Assembly (NCBI GenBank): GCA_011109175.1
Contig: RDEW01000008.1
Span: forward strand, 980,335 to 1,008,504
Direction of reading: 5' to 3'
Source: Dicyema japonicum
Taxonomy: Eukaryota > Dicyemida > Rhombozoa > Dicyemidae
DNA: 28,170 nucleotides
Made by a program: the position numbers and the translations under genes. How positions within the stretch are numbered: the first letter of the stretch is position 1; each line of letters opens with the position of its first letter. The notes beneath the pieces were generated by a model. The model did not search any database. It was not told where the DNA came from and saw nothing but the letters and a program-made list of their open reading frames with translations. This document shows positions 10,130 through 19,069 of this stretch, piece by piece.

Positions 10130-10401
10130 AACCATTGATCTGTTCACTGCATCTTCACCGGTATGAAACGCAGATTTTCAAAGGGAGATGCCAATTCGGA
10201 TTAAATCTTCGTCGAGAAAAGTTCCCAAACTCCATTTGGAATATTGTTGAACCATGTCCCACTTTCGAGAGATGTTCTGGAAAACAGACATGCACGCTTG
10301 TGTTTGTTTGAGTATTCCATAAGCCTATCGAAAGCTTTCTGGCATAGGACATCATCCAGAATCCATTTGATCGTAGGAAGGAGGGAGTGATAAATAGTCA
10401 C
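10130..10401 (-). mobile_element. LINE remnant, region after the reverse transcriptase
   Basis: On the minus strand one frame reads KAFDRLMEYS, then SLESGTWFNNIPNGVWELF. The next residues continue in another frame as FLDEDLIRIGISL. Together these match the family order ARL..S....SG.WL..LP...LG..(L/M)D-(D/E)-E..RI..(G/S)LRL found between the RT and zinc-finger/endonuclease parts of many animal non-LTR elements. The shift of frame and the stops show it is dead. Farther along the strand, a KRVPKHKHKLLMMLFDGIDAAG stretch may be the following R-H-x-x-(I/L)-N block, much decayed. The plus-strand frame over the same bases is probably a shadow. Confidence 0.55.
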
Positions 10402-11136
10402 AAGACCTAATCTCCTTTAGATGGCCAACGTCCGAATGAGTTGAAAACCTGGAAAAGTGTATAGAATTTTCCTGGCCATGGAATACGCATATTAACTTTC
10501 CGTATATAAATATGTCTAGGTTAACATAGGGACAAAATCAATTTTAACTTTTAGATCTGTCACGTGTCATAAAATAGATCATAGATCACTTTACGTGTAA
10601 TTACTTTAATTATTTCTCACATTTGAATTCAAGTGTTGCAATCAATAACGATTAAGGGAATAATGGGGGATACTGCAACAAGTTTCTCAATAATTGAAGC
10701 CACAAGAATTTGTTTGCATCATTTAGCCAACTTTTTTTGAAGAGAGATTTCCAGAGTGTTCTTTAATGGTCTAATGATCATACGGATGTGCCTGCGGTTA
10801 GTGGAGTTGAGTAATGGGAGTGTTAGATCTTTAAGGTCGTGATCATAAGAGATACTATGAAGCAATAACACCCACCTGAATCTATACTATTAAGAGAATT
10901 TTTGGGCGTTAGAGATTCAATAATCTTAATAATTGTAGTTCCACTTCAACTTAATAATCGTGGTTCCACTTCAAAATAGACGATTACAGTTCAGGTTCCC
11001 ATTATGACGAAATTCTAACCTGGATACGTCATGTATCTGCCACTTCCTTTTCACAATTTTGGGGTTAGATGTCCTCGTCAGTCATTTTGACGTCTATTAA
11101 GCATCCGATTCTTCTCTAGTGGTCTACAGTGATCTA
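10402..11136. other. non-coding stretch, no gene seen
   Basis: No open frame of note, tRNA fold or clear repeat copy was found. A short direct repeat, ttccacttcaa-taat, occurs near 10938-10972. Confidence 0.4.
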
Positions 11137-11389
11137 CCACTTTTCTGTAGTGTCATGTTCACTAAAAAAAGTCCTTCATTTTATTTTACTAAGACCGATA
11201 CTAATAGGATGCGAATGATTATTAAAAGCAATTGTAGAGCTCGAAATTCCAATTTTGTGAAANCCACTTTTCTGTAGTGTCATGTTCACTAAAAAAAGTC
11301 CTTCATTTTATTTTACTAAGACCGATACTAATAGGATGCGAATGATTATTAAAAGCAATTGTAGAGCTCGAAATTCCAATTTTGTGAAA
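11137..11389. repeat. N-flanked duplicated block (N at 11263)
   Basis: Bases 11137-11262 and 11264-11389 appear identical and meet at a single N. It is an unmerged contig overlap. Confidence 0.85.
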
Positions 11390-11874
11390 TATCTATATCA
11401 GTGGTTCTTAACATTTTTTAAGTCAGCACCCCTTCTTGATACAATTTTGAAGCTTCAAAATTTTAGCGCCCCCTTTAGATTTAATTTATTTTTTTAAATT
11501 GCGGATTTATTTGGCCATTTTTTTAATTGTACGTCGAAACTTTTTTTCCATCAGCCGAGTGCGATGCTAACCGACCAAATTTTAATATTATCAAATATTA
11601 CTAATTATTTTTAATTGAAGTTCATCCTAAGAATATGACCACAAAGTTTCCATTTCGATTTCATAATTTCCACTGAAATCCTTCATGTTCAAAACTGATT
11701 ATAGAGCGGGAAATGTATTGAAAGCGGTAAGAGAGACTGTTGAGGAGAGATGATATCATTCCGTAAGAATGCTAGTGGCCTGTCTTCATATGCTCAGTTT
11801 ACTGTGAATAAACCAGTGAAAATTCTAGGCCCCTTCAAGTAAACAAAACTAACAAATTTCTTGACACTGACGTG

Positions 11875-12076
11875 TTCCAACAGGACTCTCAACTAAGATT
11901 ATTGATCCAGAGGGCTTTGTCCAGAGAGCTGAGGTCGATTCCAGAACTCGTCGCTATGGATCGAAATTGAAGAATCATTTTGAATGCCGGTCAGGCAATG
12001 AGAGTCTTCTGAGTAAAATAGATCCAATGACGCTACTAGATTGAAGGAATAGAAGCCTTCTATCAGGTAGCAAAAC
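11875..12076 (+). repeat. R1 dispersed repeat copy
   Basis: Words in order: CCAGAGAGCTGAGGTCGA, TTCCAGAACTCGTCG, GAATGCCGGTCAGGCA, TAGATCCAATGACGCTACTA, CTATCAGGTAGC. It pairs with 21605-21862 on the same strand and with 16346-16537 on the opposite strand. Confidence 0.8.
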
Positions 12077-12712
12077 ATATTTTCCTGAGTAAATAAAAAA
12101 AATTGAAGATCGTACTTAAAACTAAAATTTTTATTAAGACTAAATTTATATTATTTATCAAATAATTATTATAAATATTTAAATACATGCACTTACATGC
12201 TTAGTTGTTTGTGCGGTTTATGCGCAGTATGTATTTTATACTGTTCCTGAGAATCGCTACATAATTTTCAATTTATTACCAAAATTGACACATTATGTTC
12301 ATAAAAAATCTCTATTCTAATTTTGTTGGATAATGTGCTATTAAGAGTTAGACGTTAAGCTTGGATAACATTCCTTATTAAGCGAATATAGGAGATTTAA
12401 ATTTACCAATCGGCGAATATATGTTTCAAAACACATCTCGAATTGTTTGTTTATATATTTAGTTTTTTCAAGCGAAAAAAATTGGTGGATTACGGTGAAG
12501 TAATAACCGAAGGCCATAGATGGCAGACGGAGCGTCATATAGAGGTTGGGACAATTGTTGATTAAAAGTGAAGTTATTCAGTTGAAGAGGATCTATGACA
12601 GCCAGTAATCGGTCTTAAAAGGAGTTTGAGTGCCGTTTTCACATGAAGGATCTCCTCGGGAAGAATACTGCATAGCAGACAACAGATACGACTTTTCTCC
12701 CTTACTAAGCAA

Positions 12713-13022
12713 CTACCAAATTGTTCGCTGGTAGTGACTACGGGACGAGTACCAAAGTTATTAAATCATTGAAATCGCCCTTCTCTTAGAAATGTTAATC
12801 TATATTTCACCTTTGCTAACTCTCNNNNNNNNNNNNNNNNNNNNNNNNNNNNNNNNNNNNNNNNNNNNNNNNNNNNNNNNNNNNNNNNNNNNNNNNNTAC
12901 TAAGCAACTACCAAATTGTTCGCTGGTAGTGACTACGGGACGAGTACCAAAGTTATTAAATCATTGAAATCGCCCTTCTTCTCTTAGAAATGTTAATCTA
13001 CATTTCACCCTAACTAACTCTC
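12713..13022. repeat. gap-flanked duplicated block (73 Ns, 12825-12897)
   Basis: The sequence before the N run (12713-12824) recurs right after it (from 12898). The arms differ by a three-base indel (cccttc-tct versus cccttcttctct) and a few substitutions. The gap is probably spurious and the two sides probably overlap. Confidence 0.75.
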
Positions 13023-13150
13023 TCAACATAATCAGCCGTCTCTGCTCTTCCTACATCCGATTTGATGTCTTCACAAGCACCACATGCCGGTTCAACAAGT
13101 TGGTTATTGATTATCTGAAATACTTTGGTGGTTTCTATAGTAACCACTAA
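12968..13150 (+). CDS. open frame of unknown function, weak
   Basis: A 60-codon frame has no methionine start. It contains NVNLHFTLTNSLNIISRL and LVIDYLKYFGGF and is open between two stops. The allelic copy across the N gap differs by exactly three bases within it. No family was recognised. It could be an exon or chance. Confidence 0.18.
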   Translation, partial: NRPSSLRNVNLHFTLTNSLNIISRLCSSYIRFDVFTSTTCRFNKLVIDYLKYFGGFYSNH

Positions 13151-13309
13151 TATATGCCTATCTCAGTCTAGAAAGTGATAGGAAAATAAGGGAGACATCT
13201 CTAAGCAAGCCAATCTCATTAGTTTTTGCTTTCGTCAATAGTTTTGGGTACCAAAAGATCATCTAAGGAATTTCTCAGAAGAGGTTCAATACCTGAGAAT
13301 ATATCGCCC

Positions 13310-13410
13310 CCAAATGAGGGGTTCTGGTTTTGATTTTAGCTTCCCAGACAATATATTCTGGAGCACAGTGCCTGGATAAAGTCTCTACTGGAACGCTTTA
13401 GGATTACGGA
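13310..13410 (-). repeat. R1 dispersed repeat, partial copy
   Basis: GGTTCTGG-TTTGA-TT-AGCTTCCCA, then ACAATAT-TTCTGGA, GTGCCTGGA, TACTGGAACG and AGGATTACGGA match the 16425-16537 and 27325-27410 copies. Only the segment around the GAGTTCTGG core remains. Confidence 0.6.
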
Positions 13411-14468
13411 ATTAGTTTGGTTCACCGTTAGTCTTTGGAATAATTACACTTCATGTAAAGTGGTCTTTGAAGCGTAAATTGCCATATTCGTAATCTTTGT
13501 TAATTTCTATGCTGTACTTAAAATAGTATTAATTTGTTTATAAATTGGGTTTTTGAGTGCATTTTGAATAAGACTTCCCACTGATCAGTAGCCGACTGGT
13601 TAATTAGTGCAAGTTTTAGCCGGAAAACAAACTATGAAATTGATCTAGTACACTTAATGGCTCTATTTTCTCAAGAAGACTATAACCACTCATTTTCTTA
13701 GTGAACTCAGGAGAAATCTGAAATCCCAAGTTTTTAAATAAGCAACCATCGGATGCACTATTGCCTGGGTTCGAACCCCGTCTGCCGAATTGGTGTATTC
13801 GGGTGAATCATGATCTGATCATCTTCTGCTACCTATCTTATTCACTTACATTCTACATTCATGCCTGATTGGGATTTTGACTTTGTAAGTATAACTGCCA
13901 TCGAATAGCAGATCAGCAACTGTTTGAATATTCCAAAATTAATCAATTAAAATAAATAAAATCTAAAATATTAAGATAATTGATAAATTACTTGAAATAT
14001 TTAACGAACTACACTTTATTTCACTATCACTTAAACTATTGATTGTAGCCGATCTATGGGAGCGACCAGTATTTGCTGCGTCTTACTTAATAGCCCTGAT
14101 CTCCTACAAGATAGTAAGGCAGGAGTTACTTAACTAACTAATCGATTGTAGCCACCAGAATAGGTAGTCTGGTGGGTAAGCTGTCTTAGTACAGCAATTG
14201 TTCATGAGTACCCATTCTCCCACTGATTACTAAGTCGAAGATCTTTTTTCCTTTTTTCAGTTGAATAAGACTAGAGAATTTTATCTTCTCTCATTCTAAT
14301 AAAGTGACTGTAATCCGTTTGACTCAGGTGACCCCCAGTGTCGACTTCGAATAAAAAAGGATTATTAGTACTCCCCCATTCCTTTGAAGAGAGTCCCAAT
14401 ATCGATTTGTAGTCATTAGGAATTCGCGGGAAATTATTAGTGAAATAAAAATTCAGTCAAATTAGTAT
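13411..14468. other. non-coding stretch
   Basis: No gene was found. A B-box-like word, GGTTCGAACCC, lies at 13768-13778 without a convincing cloverleaf. A clean hairpin is listed separately at 14152-14175. Confidence 0.4.
14152..14175. other. perfect 8-bp inverted repeat (hairpin)
   Basis: CCACCAGA and TCTGGTGG flank an 8-base loop (ataggtag). No T-run or other sign of function is seen beside it. Confidence 0.5.
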
Positions 14469-15832
14469 TTAAGAATTGCCGAGAAGACATTCTCTCTCGA
14501 TATTAACGGGCAAGACGTCGAAGAGGAGTTCTTCGAACCTATCCAAATCACAGAGTCTTCCACAGCCTAAATAAGGAATAAAAAACACCTGGAATTTGTA
14601 AAAAATTGATCTTCTTGTTGTTTAGCCTGTAGACAATCCGGACGTACCACGTGTCTTGAATTTCGTGGAGTTCATAAAAAAGACAAGAAGCGAACTCCGG
14701 GAAGGTTCCATTGAAGACTCCCATCGCTCCCAAAAGGGACATAATGGTGAAATCGTGCTGAAATAAGATTAACCTTAACTCCAGAATAGATCACTGCTTT
14801 TCCTGGAATGCCTGACTTGTTCGCTCGTCTCCCCTTCATAGAATCAATGATCTTTTTCAAAATCGGCCCTTTTAAGTAAACTGGGACTTTAACCTCCACG
14901 TAGTCGTTTCAGTTTTTTGTTGTTGTTGAATAACACGTGCTTCAAGGAAGCTATCTCCTTCATTTTCTTAACAGTTGATTCATCCAGCCATTCGGGCATC
15001 GATAAATCCTCCGCCTCCTTAAAATCACACAAAAAGAGACATCGCACAAAATGTTACTCCAAATTCTGAGAAAGCCGTTCAAGGATCTGTTAGAAAATCC
15101 AGCGAGCTTTGAGATTTTCGATATGAAGTCCTTCCTAGTGAAATCAGGGGATCTACTTTGTTTTCTTCTTCGATTCTTTTCACGACTGGATTTAGCTTGT
15201 CCGCGAGACGAAAATATTGGGGACACGGATATCTCATATCAATAATCTGGATGATTCAATCGATTTACCTGATCTTCATTTTTTGGAATTGTGTGAACTG
15301 GAATGGGTCTCCAGGTGAGATTCGAATTCCGGACACGGATATCTCATATCAATAATCTGGATGATTCAATCGATTAACCTGATCTTCATTTTTTGGAATT
15401 GTGTGAACTGGAATCGGTCTCCAGGTGAGATTCGAATTCCACATTTGATCTCCTGATGGGGGATACAACCCGGCCAGATTTGCCAAAGCGCTCATTATCG
15501 TCCGTTCTTTATCGGAGGACAGCACTTTCACCTCCGACAAATTGTAGGGATTTAAAAACGGGTAAGTTTTTCTGATATATCGTCCCAGCCGGTATTGCAT
15601 TAAAATTCCATTCTAACGGTTAATGCAGTGAAAACGTTTGTTAGCTGCTTAAATCCCTGTTTCCAGTGTTCGAAATGCTTATTTGACGGGAAAAGGTGGG
15701 AAGGGCTTCTTGCTCCATGTCGGTAAATCTAAAGTCCGTGCAACCACATACGATGTTTAGATATTTTAGAGTTTTCGAATTTTGGCAATTTGTGGCAGCA
15801 AATGCTAGGGAAATGAGGTATAAGGCTATCAT
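14469..15832 (-). CDS. Secreted histidine acid phosphatase (nine exons, eight introns mostly of 19-26 nt)
   Basis: This belongs to the prostatic/lysosomal acid phosphatase branch of the histidine phosphatases, which hydrolyse phosphomonoesters through a phosphohistidine. Exons in minus order: 15832-15752, 15728-15636, 15612-15379, 15246-15157, 15130-15041, 15017-14900, 14880-14780, 14757-14589, 14566-14469. They give 357 residues, close to the family length. Residues 1-16 (MIALYLISLAFAATNC) look like a signal peptide. RHGARSP at 30-36 holds the nucleophile His31, and YSGHD ends at the catalytic His270-Asp271. Other family blocks are NLAGLYPPSG, PIPVHTIP, MRYPCPQ and IPGC. Conserved cysteines are kept and no C-terminal membrane helix follows, so a soluble secreted or luminal enzyme is likely. 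Introns are 23, 23, 22 (132 as assembled), 26, 23, 19, 22 and 22 nt, all GT-AG. Each joins blocks in the family's order. Leu89 replaces the usual active-site Arg. A 110-bp duplication (15221-15440) repeats the exon 3/4 junction. Confidence 0.96.
14881..14899 (-). other. 19-nt GT-AG intron in the acid phosphatase gene
   Basis: On the minus strand the segment is gtggaggttaaagtcccag. Without removal the upstream frame ends in TAA within it. Removing exactly these 19 bases joins KKLKRL to LYLKGPILKK and gives a gap-free fit to the acid phosphatase family over this stretch. It would be among the shortest spliceosomal introns known. Confidence 0.75.
15221..15440. repeat. 110-bp direct duplication inside the acid phosphatase gene
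   Basis: Units 15221-15330 and 15331-15440 each hold the end of exon 3, the whole 22-nt intron 3 and the start of exon 4. They differ at two bases: one in the intron (gtaaat versus gttaat) and one synonymous (CCC versus CCG proline). As assembled, the frame works only if splicing runs from the first donor to the second acceptor (132 nt). Allele joining during assembly is the simpler explanation. Confidence 0.85.
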
Positions 15833-16367
15833 CGTAAGGTTAATCAGTGATTAGAACGATATCAGAATATTTAATAAGTTATCAGGACTTGATTACGGCC
15901 TGGGTGGGGCTCAATCTCTATGAACACAAAATGTGGAACTAGTAGACCCCAGTTGATTTACTTATACTTAACTTCACACAGTTTATATGTTTTTGACTTT
16001 TATTGCCTCCAACAGAAATCTCTGTTGTCATATTTCTCTTCCTCGTCATTGGATCCACACTAATNTTTAGAGTTTTCGAATTTTGGCAATTTGTGGCAGC
16101 AAATGCTAGGGAAATGAGGTATAAGGCTATCATTGTAAGGTTAATCAGTGATTAGAACGATATCAGAATATTTAATAAGTTATCAGGACTTGATTACGGC
16201 CTGGGTGGGGCTCAATCTCTATGAACACAAAATGTGGAACTGGTAGACCCCAGTTGATTTACCTTTATTTAACTTCACACAGTTTATATGTTTTTGACTT
16301 TTATTGTCTCCAACAGAAATCTCTGTGTTGTCATATTTCTCTTTCTCGTCATTGGATTCACACTAAT
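15765..16367. repeat. N-flanked duplicated block containing acid phosphatase exon 1 (N at 16065)
   Basis: Bases 15765-16064 and 16066-16367 are near-identical and meet at a single N. The second arm repeats most of exon 1 on the minus strand (ATG at 16133) but has no downstream exons. It is an assembly overlap, not a second gene. Confidence 0.85.
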
Positions 16368-16537
16368 CAGGAGATGCACAATATCTGGATTGCATTCAAA
16401 AGGATCCATCTCTTTATTCCCCGGGAGACTATTTCGCTCCCTAACGACGAGTTCTGGTTTCGACTTCAGCTTCCCAAGACAATGTCCTCTGGATCATTGA
16501 AAGTTCTACAGGAAAGCATAGGATCACGGGAAGTCAG
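16346..16537 (-). repeat. R1 dispersed repeat copy
   Basis: On the minus strand this reads CTGACTTCCCGTGATCCTATG, later GGAAGCTGAAGTCGAAACCAG, AACTCGTCG, GATGGATCCTTTTGAATGCA, and TGAATCCAATGACGA. These are the same words, in the same order, as the copies at 11875 and 21605. Its left end overlaps the N-flanked duplication, so the element probably lies just beside it in the true sequence. Confidence 0.75.
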
Positions 16538-16590
16538 ATAGAAGAAACTGATAAAAAAAATATTAAAGAATACGTCAGTCTTTGCAATTT

Positions 16591-16776
16591 GTGAAAACCC
16601 TTCAAATGGATTGAGAAAGTGTAATGATCTCTTTCATACCATCGTGGCACTGGGCGTCACCTTAGATAGGTAAACCACTCCAAATCAAATGAAGCCACTC
16701 TAGTAGAATGGAAGATAAAATTGCGAACAATAAAAAAGAGGATAAACTTTTGACCAACAGCCAGTTGAGTAATTGA
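16591..16776 (+). repeat. R1 dispersed repeat copy
   Basis: GTGAAAACCCTTCAAATGGA, AATGATCTCTTTCAT, GTGGCACTGGGCGTCACC, GATAGGTAAACCAC and GAAGCCACTCTAG follow the order seen in the 9166-9376 copy. Confidence 0.75.
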
Positions 16777-17167
16777 AATCAGTACTTATTGACACAACCA
16801 CTAAACTATCTGTTAAATTCTGAGAAACAGTGCATATTTAAAACGGAATGGTCTGAGAAATAATTTTCTGAATGGAGCGAAAAGAAATTCTAAAATGTAG
16901 AAAGCGCTTGCATTCCTTGACATTTATTAGATATGCCTTTTATCAGGTGATTTCAATAAGAGTCATCAAAGTTTTGGATTTCTGAGTCATTAGGGTGATT
17001 TTTGTCAATAAAGTCAAAAATTCAAATTTTCTTTAAAATTATTTAAAATTTATAAAAATGTAATTTTTAATCAAAAAATAGTACAAACTCGACATTTTCG
17101 TATATGATAAGATAAAAAATACGATTACTCTTGTAGAAATTGGGATCACCTCGCAAAACTGCCTTAA

Positions 17168-17377
17168 GCAGGTCGAAGTAGAAAGTTCCACAAGTATGAG
17201 TTGCTGGCAAACGAACTTGAGATTATCCATCGCGCAAAAGTGAAAATAATCCCTGTTGTCATCACCTGGGATGGAATTGTCTCCAGATTCTTCAAAGGCC
17301 ACCTGGATGCCATCAAGATGAAGGAGAGGGCCGAAGCTTATATACAGACGCTAGTCTTTGGAGAGTATGGACGCTGA
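17168..17377 (+). mobile_element. LINE remnant, C-terminal KY..LA.EL / IPVVI block
   Basis: This 69-codon frame has no start codon. It contains HKYELLANELEIIHRAKVKI, then IPVVITWDGIVSRFFKGHLD. Many animal non-LTR elements end with the block (K/N)Y..LA.EL..(I/M)(H/W)....V.(V/I)IPVVIGA.G.V...(F/L)..YL, which is a close match, with ITWDG in place of IGALG. It is a fragment: the RT and nuclease parts are absent on both sides and frames break after 17377. Confidence 0.6.
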
Positions 17378-17668
17378 GGAGAGGCATGGAGTATCGATGC
17401 CTGTTGATGAGGAAGACGGCATGGAATGTCAACCTGAAGTAGTCTCTGAATGTGGAGTATGCAGGCAATAGGGGTCGGCACCAAGAAAAGAAGATTGAGT
17501 TAGACGGGGGTTATGAAAGAATTACTTTTACTTATTGTTTGATTAATAAAATTAAAAGTTATAAAGTTAAGAAAATTCAAAATTTAATTTTTAAGTCATC
17601 AAAGTCAACTTTTTTATCGATTTTGATTTTTTAATTTTTAGAGTTTTTGAACAAAGTACTAACGCATC

Positions 17669-17815
17669 ATGCCGTCTGTTATGTCGCACGTTCAATCAAA
17701 GGTTATTGAGAATGTTAAGACTGCTATAAGAAAATATCTGGCGGGAGTTGAAGTGTCTAAGCGTAAAACACGTCCAGATAAGTGTTTTGCAAATCTCTTT
17801 GAGAATTATCTCTGA
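17669..17815 (+). CDS. small hypothetical ORF (48 aa)
   Basis: The frame runs ATG to TGA and encodes a basic, helix-prone peptide with VIENVKTAIRKYLAGVEV followed by SKRKTRPDKCFANLFENYL. It starts shortly after an intron-acceptor-like tract (ttttttaatttttag). No family is recognised. It may be a small protein or one exon of a spliced gene; chance is also possible. Confidence 0.28.
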   Translation: MPSVMSHVQSKVIENVKTAIRKYLAGVEVSKRKTRPDKCFANLFENYL

Positions 17816-17880
17816 TGCCAAAAAGACTTATTGCTTCAAAAGTAACACTTATTTGACGAGAATTGACTTTTACTGAAGAG

Positions 17881-17950
17881 GCTATCATTCGGACTCGAAC
17901 CCACGACTATCAGATCCGATTTCATCCGATTTTACGTTTAGCCAAGAAAG
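17881..17950 (-). pseudogene. tRNA-like sequence with perfect B box
   Basis: On the minus strand GGGTTCGAGTCC is a perfect B box and TGGCTAAACG, about 35 bases before it, could be an A box. The T stem does not close (GTGGG against CGAAT), so this is not a working tRNA. It could be a decayed tRNA or the head of a tRNA-derived SINE. Confidence 0.35.
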
Positions 17951-18190
17951 AATAATAAACAAATTAATGTGAAGTATTAAGCAATAAAATGAATAATATT
18001 GAAAAAATAGGACGGAAAAATTGTCACATATGAGATTCCTGTATTGTTCCTTTTCGAACGTGGCCATTGAAGATCTCGAGAGCGATTTGACTTAGCGTCG
18101 CCATTTTAAAAGTAGACAGCTTTCTGCATGTTTAATACTCTGTTTGATAATTTTTGTTGACGTGTTAAGTATTTTCGTAATCAGAGATTC

Positions 18191-18549
18191 AAAAGTTAAT
18201 TTTGTTGTAAAGCTACCTCACTCTCAGTATATCAGGACCATCTCAAACTACGGGAACCCCTTCTGGTTCTCATCCCTCGCAGCCTGCAACATCCGAAGAC
18301 TTCAGTTCCGATAAAACCTATTCAAAGACAATACATGGCCATATCTAACCATATCTACACCAAAGCAATNAAAAGTTAATTTTGTTGTAAAGCTACTTCA
18401 CTCTCAGTATATCAGGACCATCTCAAACTACGGGAACCCCTTCTGGCTCTCATCCCTCGCAGCCTGCAACATCCGAAAACTTCAGTTCCGATAAAACCTA
18501 TTCAAAGACAATACATGGCCATATCTAACCATATCTACACCAAAGCAAT
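18191..18549. repeat. N-flanked duplicated block (N at 18370)
   Basis: Bases 18191-18369 and 18371-18549 are near-identical and meet at a single N. It is an unmerged contig overlap at the edge of the LINE remnant. Confidence 0.85.
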
Positions 18550-18584
18550 CCGTAGACTGGTTTGGAGCGATTCAGGGAACGAAA

Positions 18585-18917
18585 TTATCTCTTGGTGTAT
18601 ATTCGCAATTTCGTCCACATTATCTTCGAACAACGGGGAGTTTGAAATACTTGAATGGAGAAGGTGTCGGTGCATGCCCAATCCAAAATCAAGAATTTCA
18701 CCCGGTGGTAGGGGAAGACAGTGATCCAGTCTAGGAGCTTTTCATCAGCACAATCTAGGCCCACCGGTTCCAGAAAAGCCTCAAGGCAGCCTGTCACTAC
18801 CACGTTAATGGCGGCATGCCTTGGGAACAGCCATTACTGTATCAGTAAGAGAGTGTGAAGCTCTTTGCACCCCACAACAGATCCACAACAGCACAGTTGA
18901 AGCTGGCACAGGTCGAC
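18585..18917 (-). mobile_element. LINE remnant, zinc-finger / endonuclease part
   Basis: On the minus strand a frame with one in-frame stop reads CCCGSVVGCKELHTLLL, then FPRHAAINVVVTGCLEAFLEPVGLD, D-(E)-K, WITVFPYHRVKFLILDWACTDTF. The family has C.CG..VD..G.HGL.C, then RH..(I/L)N..(I/V)..AL....LEPVGL.R.DGK.PDG.T..PW..G..L.WD.TC.DT. The order and spacing agree well. The central DGKRPDG is degraded to DEKLLDW and the frame breaks after CTDTF. It is the 3' part of a dead non-LTR element of the same broad type as the 10130-10401 fragment. Confidence 0.7.
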
Positions 18918-19069
18918 CCCGAGACGAACGGAAAGACCAATTTGAAGGGCATCCTATCCAGAAAAAAACTAATAAAAGATAATGGAAATAATTATTTATA
19001 AAAATTAAATTTATAATTATTTACTGAAACCATAAAAATAAATAAATTTCAGATCGAATTTGCTTATTC

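Noticed and set aside
9919-10311. Plus-strand ORF of 130 aa, the longest in its region
   Set aside because: The opposite strand over its right part carries ordered LINE motifs, and the plus-strand protein resembles nothing. It is probably a shadow.
12341-12538. Minus-strand ORF of 65 aa
   Set aside because: It looks protein-like, but no homology, acceptor or partner exon could be shown.
15131-15152. A 22-nt version of acid phosphatase intron 4 ending at ctag
   Set aside because: It would put the next exon out of frame. The 26-nt version ending at gaag keeps the family alignment intact.
14999-15355. Plus-strand ORFs of 64-65 aa over the acid phosphatase exons
   Set aside because: Antisense shadows of the phosphatase, extended by the 110-bp duplication.
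16221-16541. Plus-strand ORF of 106 aa
   Set aside because: It covers the false duplication and an R1 repeat copy. No protein family was seen.
17039-17302. Minus-strand ORF of 87 aa
   Set aside because: Opposite strand of the LINE IPVVI fragment.
18515-18724. Plus-strand ORF of 69 aa
   Set aside because: Antisense of the LINE zinc-finger/endonuclease fragment and partly inside an N-flanked duplication.
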